Part shown: one piece after another, positions 17,369-26,088 of the stretch
Position numbering within the stretch: position 1 is the first letter of the stretch
Layout of the letters: every line of letters begins with the position of its first letter
Source: Chitinophagaceae bacterium
Lineage (GTDB): Bacteria > Bacteroidota > Bacteroidia > Chitinophagales > Chitinophagaceae
DNA: 64,000 nucleotides
Direction: 5' to 3'
NCBI GenBank assembly: GCA_025934485.1
Contig: JAICXX010000009.1
Location: forward strand, 1-64,000
Program-made: the position numbers and the translations under genes
Notes under the pieces: generated by a model
Told to the model about the DNA's origin: nothing
The model's database searches: none
What the model saw: only the letters and a program-made list of their open reading frames with translations

Positions 17369-18178
17369 TTACCTCGAGCCACGGCTGCTGCCGGAGCGGC
17401 TGCTGCCGGAATGGCTGCGGCTGCCGTAACCGGAACGTCCGCTGCGGCTGGTGAACTGGCCGCGTGAATTGCGTTGCTGGCCGGAATGCGAACCGCCGCG
17501 GCTGGAATGGCTCTGCGTACCGCCACGGCTGGAGGAACGGCTCTGTGACCCACGGTGGGATGACCCACGGTTGGATGAGCCCCGGTGAGACGAACCGCCC
17601 GAACGGCCCTCGTATTCCGAGGAACGTCTACCGTATTCGGACGAAGACCGGCGACCCCGCCCACCTTCATCATGACCATGCGCGCCTCTTTTTTCGTGAT
17701 AAGCGCGTCCACCTTCGCCGGCGATCCGCCGCTGCGTATCCCGGTCCATGGCAGCGAAACCCCTGCGACCGGAAGATTGACGTCCGCGGTTGCCTCCACT
17801 ACGACCGTAGTCTTCACGGTCATAGCCGCCACGGTTGCCCTGCGAACGCCGGCCCTCGCTGTAACGTCCACCATAGTCTTCCTCCTCCTCATAGCGGGAA
17901 TAAGGCTGCTGGTAATCGTCTTCGTCCTCCTCGTCGTAACCTTCGTCATAATCGTCATAATCTTCTTCGCCTTCGTACTGATCATAACGGGACTGGGGTT
18001 CATCATAGTCGTCATAGTCCTCCTCTTCTTCCTGGCGGCCATACCCACGATCCTCGTCATAATCGAACTGCTGACTGCGGCCTCCATGTGAATGCTGGCC
18101 GCCGCGACGGGCGATTTGACGACGTTCTTCCGGATCCATTGACGCGAAACCGCGTCTGCCTGAATTTCTCGTACTCAT
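17369..18178 (-). CDS. KGG/con-10-type stress protein with long disordered repeats
   Basis: 269 aa. Two copies of the con-10/KGG stress motif are visible: GRRGFASMDPEERRQIARRGG at residues about 7-27 and GRRGFAAMDRDTQRRIAGEGG at about 138-158, the second followed by RAYHEKRGAHG as in stress proteins of the GsiB/YciG type. Between them lies an acidic Asp/Glu/Tyr-rich stretch (about 38-110); the C-terminal 95 residues are Ser/Arg/Gly/His repeats. Family members accumulate under desiccation, osmotic or stationary-phase stress and are hydrophilic and disordered. It is followed on the same strand by the DUF892 gene, echoing the enterobacterial yciGFE arrangement. Confidence 0.75.
   Translation of the reverse strand: MSTRNSGRRGFASMDPEERRQIARRGGQHSHGGRSQQFDYDEDRGYGRQEEEEDYDDYDEPQSRYDQYEGEEDYDDYDEGYDEEDEDDYQQPYSRYEEEEDYGGRYSEGRRSQGNRGGYDREDYGRSGGNRGRQSSGRRGFAAMDRDTQRRIAGEGGRAYHEKRGAHGHDEGGRGRRSSSEYGRRSSEYEGRSGGSSHRGSSNRGSSHRGSQSRSSSRGGTQSHSSRGGSHSGQQRNSRGQFTSRSGRSGYGSRSHSGSSRSGSSRGSR
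17489..17592. repeat. Degenerate tandem repeat inside the KGG protein gene
   Basis: Units built around CCACGG(C/T)TGGA recur about every 15-30 bases here and encode the SSRGG/SSHRGS repeats of the disordered C-terminus. Copy number may vary between strains. Confidence 0.5.
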
Positions 18179-18294
18179 ACCTGTAAATTTTGGGTGAAAA
18201 AATAAAGTCGTTTTGCGAAACGCTTAGACAACTCCCCGCCGAAAAAACTATGCCATCGGGCAGCAGACAAAACGTTAAAAACCTGTATGCAATG

Positions 18295-18310
18295 GGGTAT
18301 GCTATTTGTA
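18295..18310 (+). promoter_or_regulatory. Weak -24/-12-like site
   Basis: GGGTATGCTATTTGTA has GG, TAT and TTG at sigma-54 spacing but T in place of the -12 C. It is 52 nt upstream of the ATG at 18362 and ahead of GlgX. Confidence 0.2.
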
Positions 18311-18361
18311 AAGACTATGGGGAAAGCAACTTTTATGGAAAAGATAAATACCCCCGACACC

Positions 18362-18691
18362 ATGACCACATCCTCCGAAGCGCTCGAACGCCTTCGCCAA
18401 AAGAACATGGCCAATGAATTTCGCTGGACCGCCAAGGGATTTGCTGCGCCAAACGGCAAAACCTATCGTCCGGATGAACTCGAGATCGTCAGGACCATGC
18501 GCTTCGAAGGCATGAGCAACCCCGATGACACGGAGATACTCTATATCATTAAAGCCCAGGACGGAGTCATTGGCTACAGCCTCGACGCCTACGGAGCCTA
18601 CAGCAGCCATGACAACGAAGTAGGTTACGACAATTTCATCCGGCAAATACCCGAGGCCGGGCACAACGAACAATTACTTTTCACGCTTTGA
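18362..18691 (+). CDS. Small conserved Bacteroidota protein (often labelled PRPP synthetase-like)
   Basis: 109 aa. The pattern MTTSSEALERLRQKNMANEF, then DELEIVRTMRFEGMSNPDDTEILYII and GVIGYSLDAYGAYSS, matches a roughly 100-aa family widespread in Bacteroidota. Databases often call it phosphoribosylpyrophosphate synthetase, but it is far too short and lacks the PRPP loop, so that name should not be trusted. ATG 18362 fits the family N-terminus; upstream in-frame ATGs at 18335 and 18287 are less likely. It precedes glgX by 19 bp and is probably in the same operon. Confidence 0.72.
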   Translation: MTTSSEALERLRQKNMANEFRWTAKGFAAPNGKTYRPDELEIVRTMRFEGMSNPDDTEILYIIKAQDGVIGYSLDAYGAYSSHDNEVGYDNFIRQIPEAGHNEQLLFTL

Positions 18692-18710
18692 GGAATTATA
18701 TCCACAGCAT

Positions 18711-20834
18711 ATGACTATATACCCGGGCAATCCTTATCCTCTCGGCAGCTTCTGGGACGGGAAAGGCGTCAACTTCGCCCTCTATTCACACAACGCCACC
18801 GGCGTCGAACTCTGCCTGTTCGATAAAGCGAAAGGAGCCGCCGAATCTACGAGGATCAAATTCACGGAACGCACGCACGATGTCTGGCATGGCTATGTCC
18901 CTGACCTGAAACCCGGCCAGCTTTATGGCTATAGGGTCTATGGCCCTTATGAGCCGGGGAACGGACATCGTTTCAATCCCGCCAAAGTGTTGCTGGACCC
19001 TTATGCCAAGGCTATATGCAGCATCGGGGAATGGGATGACGCCCTCTTTGGTTACGTGATCGGCAAAGACGATCTCACACGCGACGACCGGGACAATGCC
19101 GCCGTCGCACCGAAATCCGCAGTGATCGATCACCATTTCGACTGGGGCGACGATAAGCCGCCAAAGGTCGCCTACTACAATACCATTATCTACGAAACGC
19201 ATGTGAAAGGATTTACGAAAAGGTTTCCCGATATCCCCGAAAACATCCGCGGCACATTTGCCGCCATGGCACACCCAAAGGTGATCGAATACCTCCAAAA
19301 CCTGGGCATCACGGCCGTCGAACTGATGCCCGTTCACCAAAGCATAAGTGACCGGCACCTGGTCGATAAGGGCCTTACCAATTATTGGGGGTACAATACC
19401 ATTGGCTTCTTTGCGCCGGGTCTGCGCTTCTACAGCGGGGAAGATATCGGCGGACAGGTGCGCGAGTTCAAGACCCTGGTGAAAGAGCTGCACAAGGCCG
19501 GCATCGAAGTCTTTCTCGACGTTGTCTACAACCATACCGCGGAAGGCAACGAGATGGGGCCGACCCTGGCCTATAAAGGCATCGACAACAGCGAATACTA
19601 CCGGCTCGCCGAGGACAAACGTTATTATTTCGACTATACCGGCACCGGCAATACCCTCAATGCCCGGTTGCCGAATGTACTGATGATGATCATGGACAGC
19701 CTGCGCTATTGGGTCACCGAGATGCATGTAGACGGCTTCCGTTTCGATCTCGCGTCGGCCCTCGCCCGTGAACTGCACGACGTGAACAGGCTTAGCGCCT
19801 TTTTTAACATCATCTACCAGGACCCTGTACTCTCCGATGTCAAGCTGATCGCCGAACCCTGGGACGTAGGCGAAGGAGGTTACCAGGTCGGTCAGTTCCC
19901 ACCCGGCTGGGCGGAATGGAACGGGAAATACCGCGATTGCATGCGGGATTTCTGGCGCAGCGCCGACAACCGGCTCGCCGAATTCGCCGATAGATTCACC
20001 GGCAGCTCCGACCTCTATAAAAGCGACAACCGCTTCCCTACCGCCAGCATCAATTTCATCACCGCCCACGATGGGTTTACACTCAATGACCTGGTCTCGT
20101 ATAACGACCGGCACAACGAGGCCAACAAGGAGGACAACAAGGACGGCAGCGAACAAAACCATTCCTGGAACTGCGGCGCCGAAGGGCCCACGGACGACAT
20201 GGAGATTATCGCGTTACGCAACCGGCAAAAACGAAATTTCTTCGCGACACTGCTGTTTTCGCAAGGCGTGCCGATGATCCTCGCCGGCGACGAGCAAGGC
20301 CATACGCAAGGGGGCAACAACAACGCCTATTGCCAGGACAACGAGATCTCCTGGCTGGATTGGGAACACGCGGACCAGGACCTGATCCATTTCGTCTGCG
20401 ATCTTATCAAATTCCGCAGGTCGCATCCTGCCTTCTCACGCAAGAACTGGTTCAAGGGAAAACCGGTAAAACGCCGGGGCCTCTCGGATATCGCCTGGTT
20501 CAGGCCCGATGCCAGCGAGATGGAGGAGGACGACTGGACCAATGGCTTTGCCAAGTCTTTGGGTATCTTTTTATACGGCGACGGGCTGCGCACGGTCGAC
20601 CAGGACAACAAACCGCTGGTCGACGACAGTTTCTATCTGATCTTCAACGCGCATTTTGAAACCATCGAATTCAAGCTGCCGCCGGAGAACTATGCAAAGA
20701 AATGGACCAAGGTGTTCGATACGTCGAACGGGACGCCGGCGGACCAGCGGGAATATAAGCCGGGAGAAACTGTCAAGGCCGGGCAGCGCTCCTTTATTCT
20801 GCTACAGGCGCCGGTGATCCCGGTGAAGGATTGA
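18711..20834 (+). CDS. glgX: Glycogen debranching enzyme GlgX (GH13)
   Basis: 707 aa. N-terminal CBM48 (GSFWDGKGVNFALYSHNATGVEL) followed by a GH13 barrel. Catalytic residues: nucleophile Asp in DGFRFDLASAL, acid/base Glu in LIAEPWDVG, and transition-state Asp in FITAHDGFTLNDLVSYNDRH. FFAPGLRFYSG and the length are typical of GlgX/isoamylase-type debranching enzymes, which hydrolyse alpha-1,6 branches of phosphorylase-limited glycogen in the cytoplasm. No signal peptide. It follows a small conserved gene and converges on treZ with 41 bp of coding overlap. Confidence 0.93.
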   Translation: MTIYPGNPYPLGSFWDGKGVNFALYSHNATGVELCLFDKAKGAAESTRIKFTERTHDVWHGYVPDLKPGQLYGYRVYGPYEPGNGHRFNPAKVLLDPYAKAICSIGEWDDALFGYVIGKDDLTRDDRDNAAVAPKSAVIDHHFDWGDDKPPKVAYYNTIIYETHVKGFTKRFPDIPENIRGTFAAMAHPKVIEYLQNLGITAVELMPVHQSISDRHLVDKGLTNYWGYNTIGFFAPGLRFYSGEDIGGQVREFKTLVKELHKAGIEVFLDVVYNHTAEGNEMGPTLAYKGIDNSEYYRLAEDKRYYFDYTGTGNTLNARLPNVLMMIMDSLRYWVTEMHVDGFRFDLASALARELHDVNRLSAFFNIIYQDPVLSDVKLIAEPWDVGEGGYQVGQFPPGWAEWNGKYRDCMRDFWRSADNRLAEFADRFTGSSDLYKSDNRFPTASINFITAHDGFTLNDLVSYNDRHNEANKEDNKDGSEQNHSWNCGAEGPTDDMEIIALRNRQKRNFFATLLFSQGVPMILAGDEQGHTQGGNNNAYCQDNEISWLDWEHADQDLIHFVCDLIKFRRSHPAFSRKNWFKGKPVKRRGLSDIAWFRPDASEMEEDDWTNGFAKSLGIFLYGDGLRTVDQDNKPLVDDSFYLIFNAHFETIEFKLPPENYAKKWTKVFDTSNGTPADQREYKPGETVKAGQRSFILLQAPVIPVKD

Positions 20835-22662
20835 GCTCGTAGACGGCTACCCCCTGCGGCAGAAGACGAACCACCCCGCCGGCCGGGACGTCGGGACCCG
20901 CATCCGAGCCCAGCAGCTGCCGCCAGACGCCTTCCTTTACAGCCGCATAACCGAGCGACACAGGCAGCGTTTCGCTATGCGAAAAATTGTACAGACACAC
21001 GAGATGCCGCCCGCCATCCGCCGAATAACGATACACCGAAAGCCCGGCAGGCCCCAGCACATCGGCGCGGAGAAAGCGCTTCGACAGATCGGACAAAAGG
21101 GGATGGGTACGCCTTAACTTAATGAGATCCCGATGCCAGTCAAGCAACGCACCATGGTCGGCGAGAATGCGTTTTTCCCAATGCAGTTTAGACCGTTCAA
21201 AAAGCTCGGGTTCTTGCGGATCGGGGACCTCGCCTTCGAACCCAAAGGCCGCAAACTGCTGCCGCCGTCCCTCGACCTGCCCCTTGCTGGTTACCGGCTC
21301 CTGGTAGTCCGTGAAGAAAAAGAACGGCGTATCCTCGCCATATTCTTCTCCCATGAATAGCATGGGAATATAAGGTGACAACAACACCACCGCCGCCGCC
21401 AGCCTGAGCGTATCCATGCCCACGAGCGAAGGCAGACGTTCACCACCCGGCCTGTTACCCGGCAGATCGTGGTTTTGATTGAAGACGATGAACTTCTCAC
21501 CTGAGATACCGGCAGCCGAAGCGCCATGACGGCGATGACGAAACCCGAGATACTCGCCTGTATGTACGAACCCTTGCGCGTAGGCCTTGGCCAGCTGTTC
21601 GATCCCGCCGAAATCCTTATAGTTCTTCCAGCCTTCAGGATGGAGCAGAACGTACAGGCTATGATGGAAATCATCCATCCACTGGGCGTCGAAGCCACGG
21701 CCACCGGACGACACAGGCTGCACGACGCGCGGATCGTTGGTGTCGCTCTCGGCGGCAAGATAGCACCTGCGGCCGGAGCGTTTCCAAAATTCGCTGACGG
21801 CGCTGTGCAGATCATCCCAGATCGAAACGGCATTGCGGTCGTAGATCTCGTGAATGGCGTCCAGCCGGAGCCCGTCGATATGAAAATGTTCCGCCCAATA
21901 GACCGCATTGCCGGCAATAAAGGCCCGGACGCCATCCGACCAGGCGCCGTCATAGTTGATGGCCTTACCCCAGGGTGTGTGATACTGTTCGGTAAAATAG
22001 GGGCCAAACGCGTCAAGACAATTCCCTTCGGTACCGAGATGATTGTAGACGACGTCCAGGAAAACGGCGATGCCGTGGCTATGGGCCGCGTCGACGAGGC
22101 GTTTGAGCCCGGTGGGGCCGCCATACACCTCCTGGACCGCGTAGAGAAAGGTCCCGTCATATCCCCAGTTGCGTTCGCCGCTGCAGGCCGCCACCGGCAT
22201 GAGTTCAAGTGCGTTGATACCCAGCGAGGCCAGTTCACCAAGACGCGGGATGATGGCGTCGAAGGTGCCCTCCGGCGTGAAAGTGCCTACATGCAGCTCA
22301 TAAAAGATCAACTGCGCGAAGGGTGGCGCATGCCAGGAGTCGTCGTTCCACAAAAAGAGACGATGATCCACCACCGCGGAAGATTCATATACACCATCCG
22401 GCTGCAAGGCCGAAGCGGGATCGGGATAGAAGACATCGTCAATAAGATAGTGATAGCGCGTCCCGTCACCCGCGCCGGGAACATCGGCAAAGAAATAGCC
22501 CTCTGCGTCTTTTTGCATAGCGATGGTGCGGCCGGGCAGCCCGTCGCCCCGATCCGCTTCAGGGGCGGGATGGTCGTACACCCGCAGACCTACCTCCTGC
22601 CGCTCCGGCGCCCAAACGCGGAACCGGCATCCGCCTTTATAGCATTCAGTATATTTCATCAT
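20794..22662 (-). CDS. treZ: Malto-oligosyltrehalose trehalohydrolase TreZ
   Basis: 622 aa. N-terminal CBM48-like domain (CRFRVWAPERQEVGLRVYD) then GH13_10 barrel: YELHVGTFTPEGTFDAII, GYDGTFLYAVQEVYGGP, nucleophile in IDGLRLDAIHEI, acid/base Glu in LAAESDTNDPR, and FNQNHDLPGNRPGGERL. TreZ releases trehalose from maltooligosyl-trehalose made by TreY. No treY is in this window, so trehalose synthesis would need it elsewhere. ATG 22662 is chosen because it forms an ATGA overlap with the stop of the upstream GH13 gene. The 3' end overlaps glgX by 41 bp. Confidence 0.92.
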   Translation of the reverse strand: MMKYTECYKGGCRFRVWAPERQEVGLRVYDHPAPEADRGDGLPGRTIAMQKDAEGYFFADVPGAGDGTRYHYLIDDVFYPDPASALQPDGVYESSAVVDHRLFLWNDDSWHAPPFAQLIFYELHVGTFTPEGTFDAIIPRLGELASLGINALELMPVAACSGERNWGYDGTFLYAVQEVYGGPTGLKRLVDAAHSHGIAVFLDVVYNHLGTEGNCLDAFGPYFTEQYHTPWGKAINYDGAWSDGVRAFIAGNAVYWAEHFHIDGLRLDAIHEIYDRNAVSIWDDLHSAVSEFWKRSGRRCYLAAESDTNDPRVVQPVSSGGRGFDAQWMDDFHHSLYVLLHPEGWKNYKDFGGIEQLAKAYAQGFVHTGEYLGFRHRRHGASAAGISGEKFIVFNQNHDLPGNRPGGERLPSLVGMDTLRLAAAVVLLSPYIPMLFMGEEYGEDTPFFFFTDYQEPVTSKGQVEGRRQQFAAFGFEGEVPDPQEPELFERSKLHWEKRILADHGALLDWHRDLIKLRRTHPLLSDLSKRFLRADVLGPAGLSVYRYSADGGRHLVCLYNFSHSETLPVSLGYAAVKEGVWRQLLGSDAGPDVPAGGVVRLLPQGVAVYELNPSPGSPAPVAE

Positions 22663-24293
22663 TTCGAAGTAGGCGATACGGATTCCCAATGATCCAATTT
22701 TACGACCATCCCCTCGTCACCAAAGAGCTCGATCTTGTCCTTCACCGAGACCTGCTCCTGTTCCGGCAGCGTATCGATGACGATCACACCCGTGAAATGT
22801 ATCGGCGGGGTGAAATAGCAGGGACGATGGGTGAGGTTGAGGACGATTAAAAACGCAGGCTGCCCTTCGGCCTGACGGATATAAGCGATCATCTGGTGAT
22901 CGGAATAAACGGGGCGATAAGCGCCGGTGCACAACGACTGCTCCTGCTGTCGCAGCGTGATGAGCTTTTTGAAGAGTACCAGCGGCGAGTGATTGTCGCC
23001 CCGCTGCGCCTGGACGTTGCGCCGGACATAGCTGCGGTCGATGCGCAGCCACGGTTCGCCCTTCGTGAAACCCGCGTTCGTGCTGTCGTCCCACTGCATG
23101 GGCGTACGTTCCGGATCGCGGCTTAGATTTTTGCCGGGCATATTGAATCCTTGCGGGTCGCGTACCTCTTCCGGCGGGATGGGCACATCACGCATGCCGA
23201 TCTCATCGCCATAATAAATGGTCGGCGTGCCGCGCAGCGTCAGCAAAAGCATCGCCGCGATCCCCGCCTGCCCTTGGCCGACCCTGCTGGTGATACGCGG
23301 CTGGTCGTGATTGCCGATCACCCAGTTAGGCCAGTCGCCGGTGGGCAGCGCACCTTCATATTCGTCGATACCTGCGGCGATCAGCCGCGAGTCCCAGGGA
23401 AGGCTGATGAGCATGAAATTAAAAGGTAAATGTGCTTCCTTCTGATGAGTTCCGTAATAGGCGACAAGTTTGTGGACGGGCAGATAGATCTCGGCGATCA
23501 TCAACCGCTCGTCATATTGATCCAACACCTGGCGCATCCGGGCGACGATGTCGTGCATCTCGGGCTGGTCCGTGCTGTATACCGGCAATAGCTGTTCGTA
23601 GGTGGCCATGTAGTCTTTATATTCGGGATTCCTCGGGTTGTCACGCCATTGCGCGTCTTTGACCATATGCCACATCGCATCGACGCGAAACCCGTCGACG
23701 CCCTTGTCCAGCCAGAAACGCATGATGTCGTGCATGGCTTTTTCGACCTCCGGGTTTCGCCAGTTGAGATCGGGTTGCTTCACCAGAAACGCATGGTAAT
23801 AATATTGCTTCGTCTTTTCGTCCCATTCCCAGGCGGACCCGCCAAAGACACTAAGCCAGTTGTTCGGGGGACTCCCGTCCGGTTTGGCGTCCTTCCAGAT
23901 ATACCAATCTCGCTTGGGATTGTCGCGGGAAGAACGCGATTCGAGGAACCAGGGATGCTCATCCGAACTGTGATTGGGTACGAGATCGAGGATGAGTTTC
24001 ATCCCGGCTTTGTGCACTTCCTGCAACAGCTCGTCGAAATCCGCCATGTTCCCGAAGACGGGCCAGATGCCGGTGTAGTCCGAGATATCATAACCAAAAT
24101 CCGCCATGGGTGACGGATAGATAGGCGAGATCCAAACGGCTTTGATCCCCAGCCATTTCAAATGATCCAGCCTGTTGATGATGCCCCGCAGATCGCCGAT
24201 CCCATCGCCATTGGTATCCTGGAACGAACGTGGGTAGATCTGGTAGATAATTCCATCCTGCCACCACAGGTATTGTTTTTGATTGTTTGGCAT
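22659..24293 (-). CDS. GH13 alpha-glucosidase
   Basis: 544 aa, cytoplasmic (no signal peptide). WWQDGIIYQIYPRSFQDTNG and LDLVPNHSSDEHPWF are typical of oligo-1,6-glucosidase/alpha-glucosidase GH13 subfamilies; nucleophile Asp in DGFRVDAMWHM, acid/base Glu in LMIAEIYLPV, third Asp in VIGNHDQPRI. The alpha-glucosidase-type LVPNHSSDEHPWF block suggests an alpha-1,4-glucosidase (GH13_17/30-like), but specificity is not certain. ATG 24293 lies only 21 bp from the ATG of a second GH13 gene going the other way. Coupled to treZ by an ATGA overlap. Confidence 0.88.
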   Translation of the reverse strand: MPNNQKQYLWWQDGIIYQIYPRSFQDTNGDGIGDLRGIINRLDHLKWLGIKAVWISPIYPSPMADFGYDISDYTGIWPVFGNMADFDELLQEVHKAGMKLILDLVPNHSSDEHPWFLESRSSRDNPKRDWYIWKDAKPDGSPPNNWLSVFGGSAWEWDEKTKQYYYHAFLVKQPDLNWRNPEVEKAMHDIMRFWLDKGVDGFRVDAMWHMVKDAQWRDNPRNPEYKDYMATYEQLLPVYSTDQPEMHDIVARMRQVLDQYDERLMIAEIYLPVHKLVAYYGTHQKEAHLPFNFMLISLPWDSRLIAAGIDEYEGALPTGDWPNWVIGNHDQPRITSRVGQGQAGIAAMLLLTLRGTPTIYYGDEIGMRDVPIPPEEVRDPQGFNMPGKNLSRDPERTPMQWDDSTNAGFTKGEPWLRIDRSYVRRNVQAQRGDNHSPLVLFKKLITLRQQEQSLCTGAYRPVYSDHQMIAYIRQAEGQPAFLIVLNLTHRPCYFTPPIHFTGVIVIDTLPEQEQVSVKDKIELFGDEGMVVKLDHWESVSPTSK

Positions 24294-24304
24294 ATGCACG
24301 GAAA

Positions 24305-24320
24305 TGCAACGTCAATGCCA
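24305..24320 (-). promoter_or_regulatory. Sigma-54-type -24/-12 promoter candidate for the GH13-treZ operon
   Basis: Minus-strand TGGCATTGACGTTGCA is a perfect TGGCAT/TTGCA match with GG-N10-GC spacing. The predicted start (about 24294) abuts the ATG at 24293. Caution: the CAT after GG is the complement of the divergent gene's ATG, so part of the match has another cause. Confidence 0.38.
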
Positions 24321-26033
24321 ACACCGCCCAATCCCATGCCATCGCCCAAATGGTGGAAAGAAGCCATTGTCTATCAAATCTTTCCCCGAAGCTTCCAGGA
24401 CAGCGACGGGGATGGTAACGGAGACCTCCGGGGTATCCTGTCGAGACTGGATTATATCCTTTCGCTGGGGGTGAATACCCTTTGGATCAATCCGGTGTAC
24501 CCCTCGCCGCAGCGCGACAACGGGTATGACATCAGCGATTTTCAGGATGTCGATCCCCGTTACGGGACCATGGCCGATCTGGAGACCCTGATAAAAAAGC
24601 TTCATGAAAAACATTTGCGGCTGATCATGGACATGGTCATCAACCACACCAGCGATGAACACGTTTGGTTCCGGCAAGCGCGCACTTCCCGCGACAACCC
24701 GTACTACCCCTATTATATCTGGTGGCCGGCGGAGAAAGGCAAACCGCCATACCGCCTCGGGTTCTTCGATCCGGCAGGGGAGGCATGGAATTACAACGAA
24801 GCGACCGATTCTTATTACCTGCATTATTTCGGGGTCGGACAGCCCGATCTCAACTGGGATAATCCCAAGGTGCGACAAGAACTCTATAAAATGCTCCGGT
24901 TCTGGCTGGATCGCGGCGTCGATGGGCTGCGTTTCGATGCGCTGACCTTTATCTCCAAGGATCAGGCGTTCCCGGAAATTACGCCGAAGATACTCAAGGA
25001 GAAATACCGGGACGACTGGGGTAATTATTACGCTACCGGTCCACATCTCCACGACTACCTGCGCGAGCTCCGTCGGGAGGTGCTCAGCCATTATGACTGC
25101 GTTGCCATCGCCGAAGCTTCCGGCGTTTCCTCCGATACGGTGCTGGATTTTGTCGCCGATGACCGGCAGGAGCTCGACCTGCTGTATCATTTCGAAGGCA
25201 TGCTCCTCGGCACCTTGCCCCGGGGATTCAAACGGCCCGACCCGGCAGGTTGGGACCGCGGGGAATTCAAAAAGCTTTATACCCGCTGGAGCGAGGTCTT
25301 CGACCACCGCGGCTGGGGAACCATCTATCTCGGCAACCACGATCAGCCGCGTATGCTTTCCCGTTGGGGTGACGACAGCGAGGAATACCGCGACTGCTCG
25401 GCCAAGCTGCTATTCACCTTTCTGCTGACCATGCGGGCCACGCCCTTTTTGTATAGCGGGGACGAGCTGGGAATGTCGAACATCCGGTTTAAATCGATCG
25501 ATGAATATGAAGACATCGAGACGAGGCTGATGTATGAAAAGCTTAAAGCCGAAGGTGGCGATACACAGGGTTTTCTGCAAGACCAGCAGTTGATGGCACG
25601 GGACAATAGCCGCACGCCCTTTCAATGGTCCGCGGAGCCCAATGCGGGTTTTACCCCCGGCCGTCCCTGGCTGAAGATCAATCCGGACTTTGTGAAAGTG
25701 AACAGGGATGCGGAGGAAAAAGACGCCGCTTCGGTGCTGAACTTCGTGCGCCGGATGATCCGCATCCGCAAACAATATCCGGCGTTGGTATATGGCAGCT
25801 TTTCTGCTATGACCCACGATAGTTCACCCGTTTTTGCGTATAACCGGACATTGCACAACCTTACACTCTCCGTGCTGCTGAATCTTTCCAGCGCCGATCA
25901 GCCCTTTGACGGGCTGTTCTCCCCGCCATCCGCCGGGGACGTGCTCATCAACAACTACCCCGTGCTGCAGTGGACGCGACAGGGGCTGCAGCTAAAACCC
26001 TGGCAGGCACTGGTTTTCGTGTGCGGGCGGTGA
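24315..26033 (+). CDS. GH13 oligo-1,6-glucosidase/alpha-glucosidase
   Basis: 572 aa, no signal peptide. WWKEAIVYQIFPRSFQDSDGDG, MVINHTSDEHVWFRQAR and YYIWW follow the GH13_31 pattern (oligo-1,6-glucosidase, isomaltase, some trehalulose-type enzymes). Nucleophile Asp in VDGLRFDALTFISKDQ, acid/base Glu in VAIAEASGVSSD, transition-state Asp in YLGNHDQPRMLSR. Start: ATG 24315 (MPTPPNPMPSPKWW) is preferred; 24294 and 24336 are alternatives. It is the divergent twin of the GH13 gene at 22659-24293, with the two start codons 21 bp apart. Cytoplasmic turnover of branched glucooligosaccharides is the likely role. Confidence 0.88.
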   Translation: MPTPPNPMPSPKWWKEAIVYQIFPRSFQDSDGDGNGDLRGILSRLDYILSLGVNTLWINPVYPSPQRDNGYDISDFQDVDPRYGTMADLETLIKKLHEKHLRLIMDMVINHTSDEHVWFRQARTSRDNPYYPYYIWWPAEKGKPPYRLGFFDPAGEAWNYNEATDSYYLHYFGVGQPDLNWDNPKVRQELYKMLRFWLDRGVDGLRFDALTFISKDQAFPEITPKILKEKYRDDWGNYYATGPHLHDYLRELRREVLSHYDCVAIAEASGVSSDTVLDFVADDRQELDLLYHFEGMLLGTLPRGFKRPDPAGWDRGEFKKLYTRWSEVFDHRGWGTIYLGNHDQPRMLSRWGDDSEEYRDCSAKLLFTFLLTMRATPFLYSGDELGMSNIRFKSIDEYEDIETRLMYEKLKAEGGDTQGFLQDQQLMARDNSRTPFQWSAEPNAGFTPGRPWLKINPDFVKVNRDAEEKDAASVLNFVRRMIRIRKQYPALVYGSFSAMTHDSSPVFAYNRTLHNLTLSVLLNLSSADQPFDGLFSPPSAGDVLINNYPVLQWTRQGLQLKPWQALVFVCGR

Positions 26034-26046
26034 TGCCCGATGCGTC

Positions 26047-26062
26047 TGGTATCCAATTTGCC
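26047..26062 (+). promoter_or_regulatory. Sigma-54-type -24/-12 promoter candidate for the DinB gene
   Basis: TGGTATCCAATTTGCC matches TGGYAT and TTGC with exact GG-N10-GC spacing. The predicted start near 26073 is 16 nt before the ATG at 26089. Confidence 0.45.
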
Positions 26063-26088
26063 GTATCTTAAAGCAAATCTTTCGAAAC

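Noticed and set aside
17489-17592. Short repeats in the KGG gene as a CRISPR-like array
   Set aside because: Units are degenerate, in frame and encode Ser/Arg/Gly repeats; no spacers or cas genes.
18362-18691. Phosphoribosylpyrophosphate synthetase activity for the 109-aa protein
   Set aside because: Too short and lacks the PRPP-binding loop; the common label is likely a misannotation.
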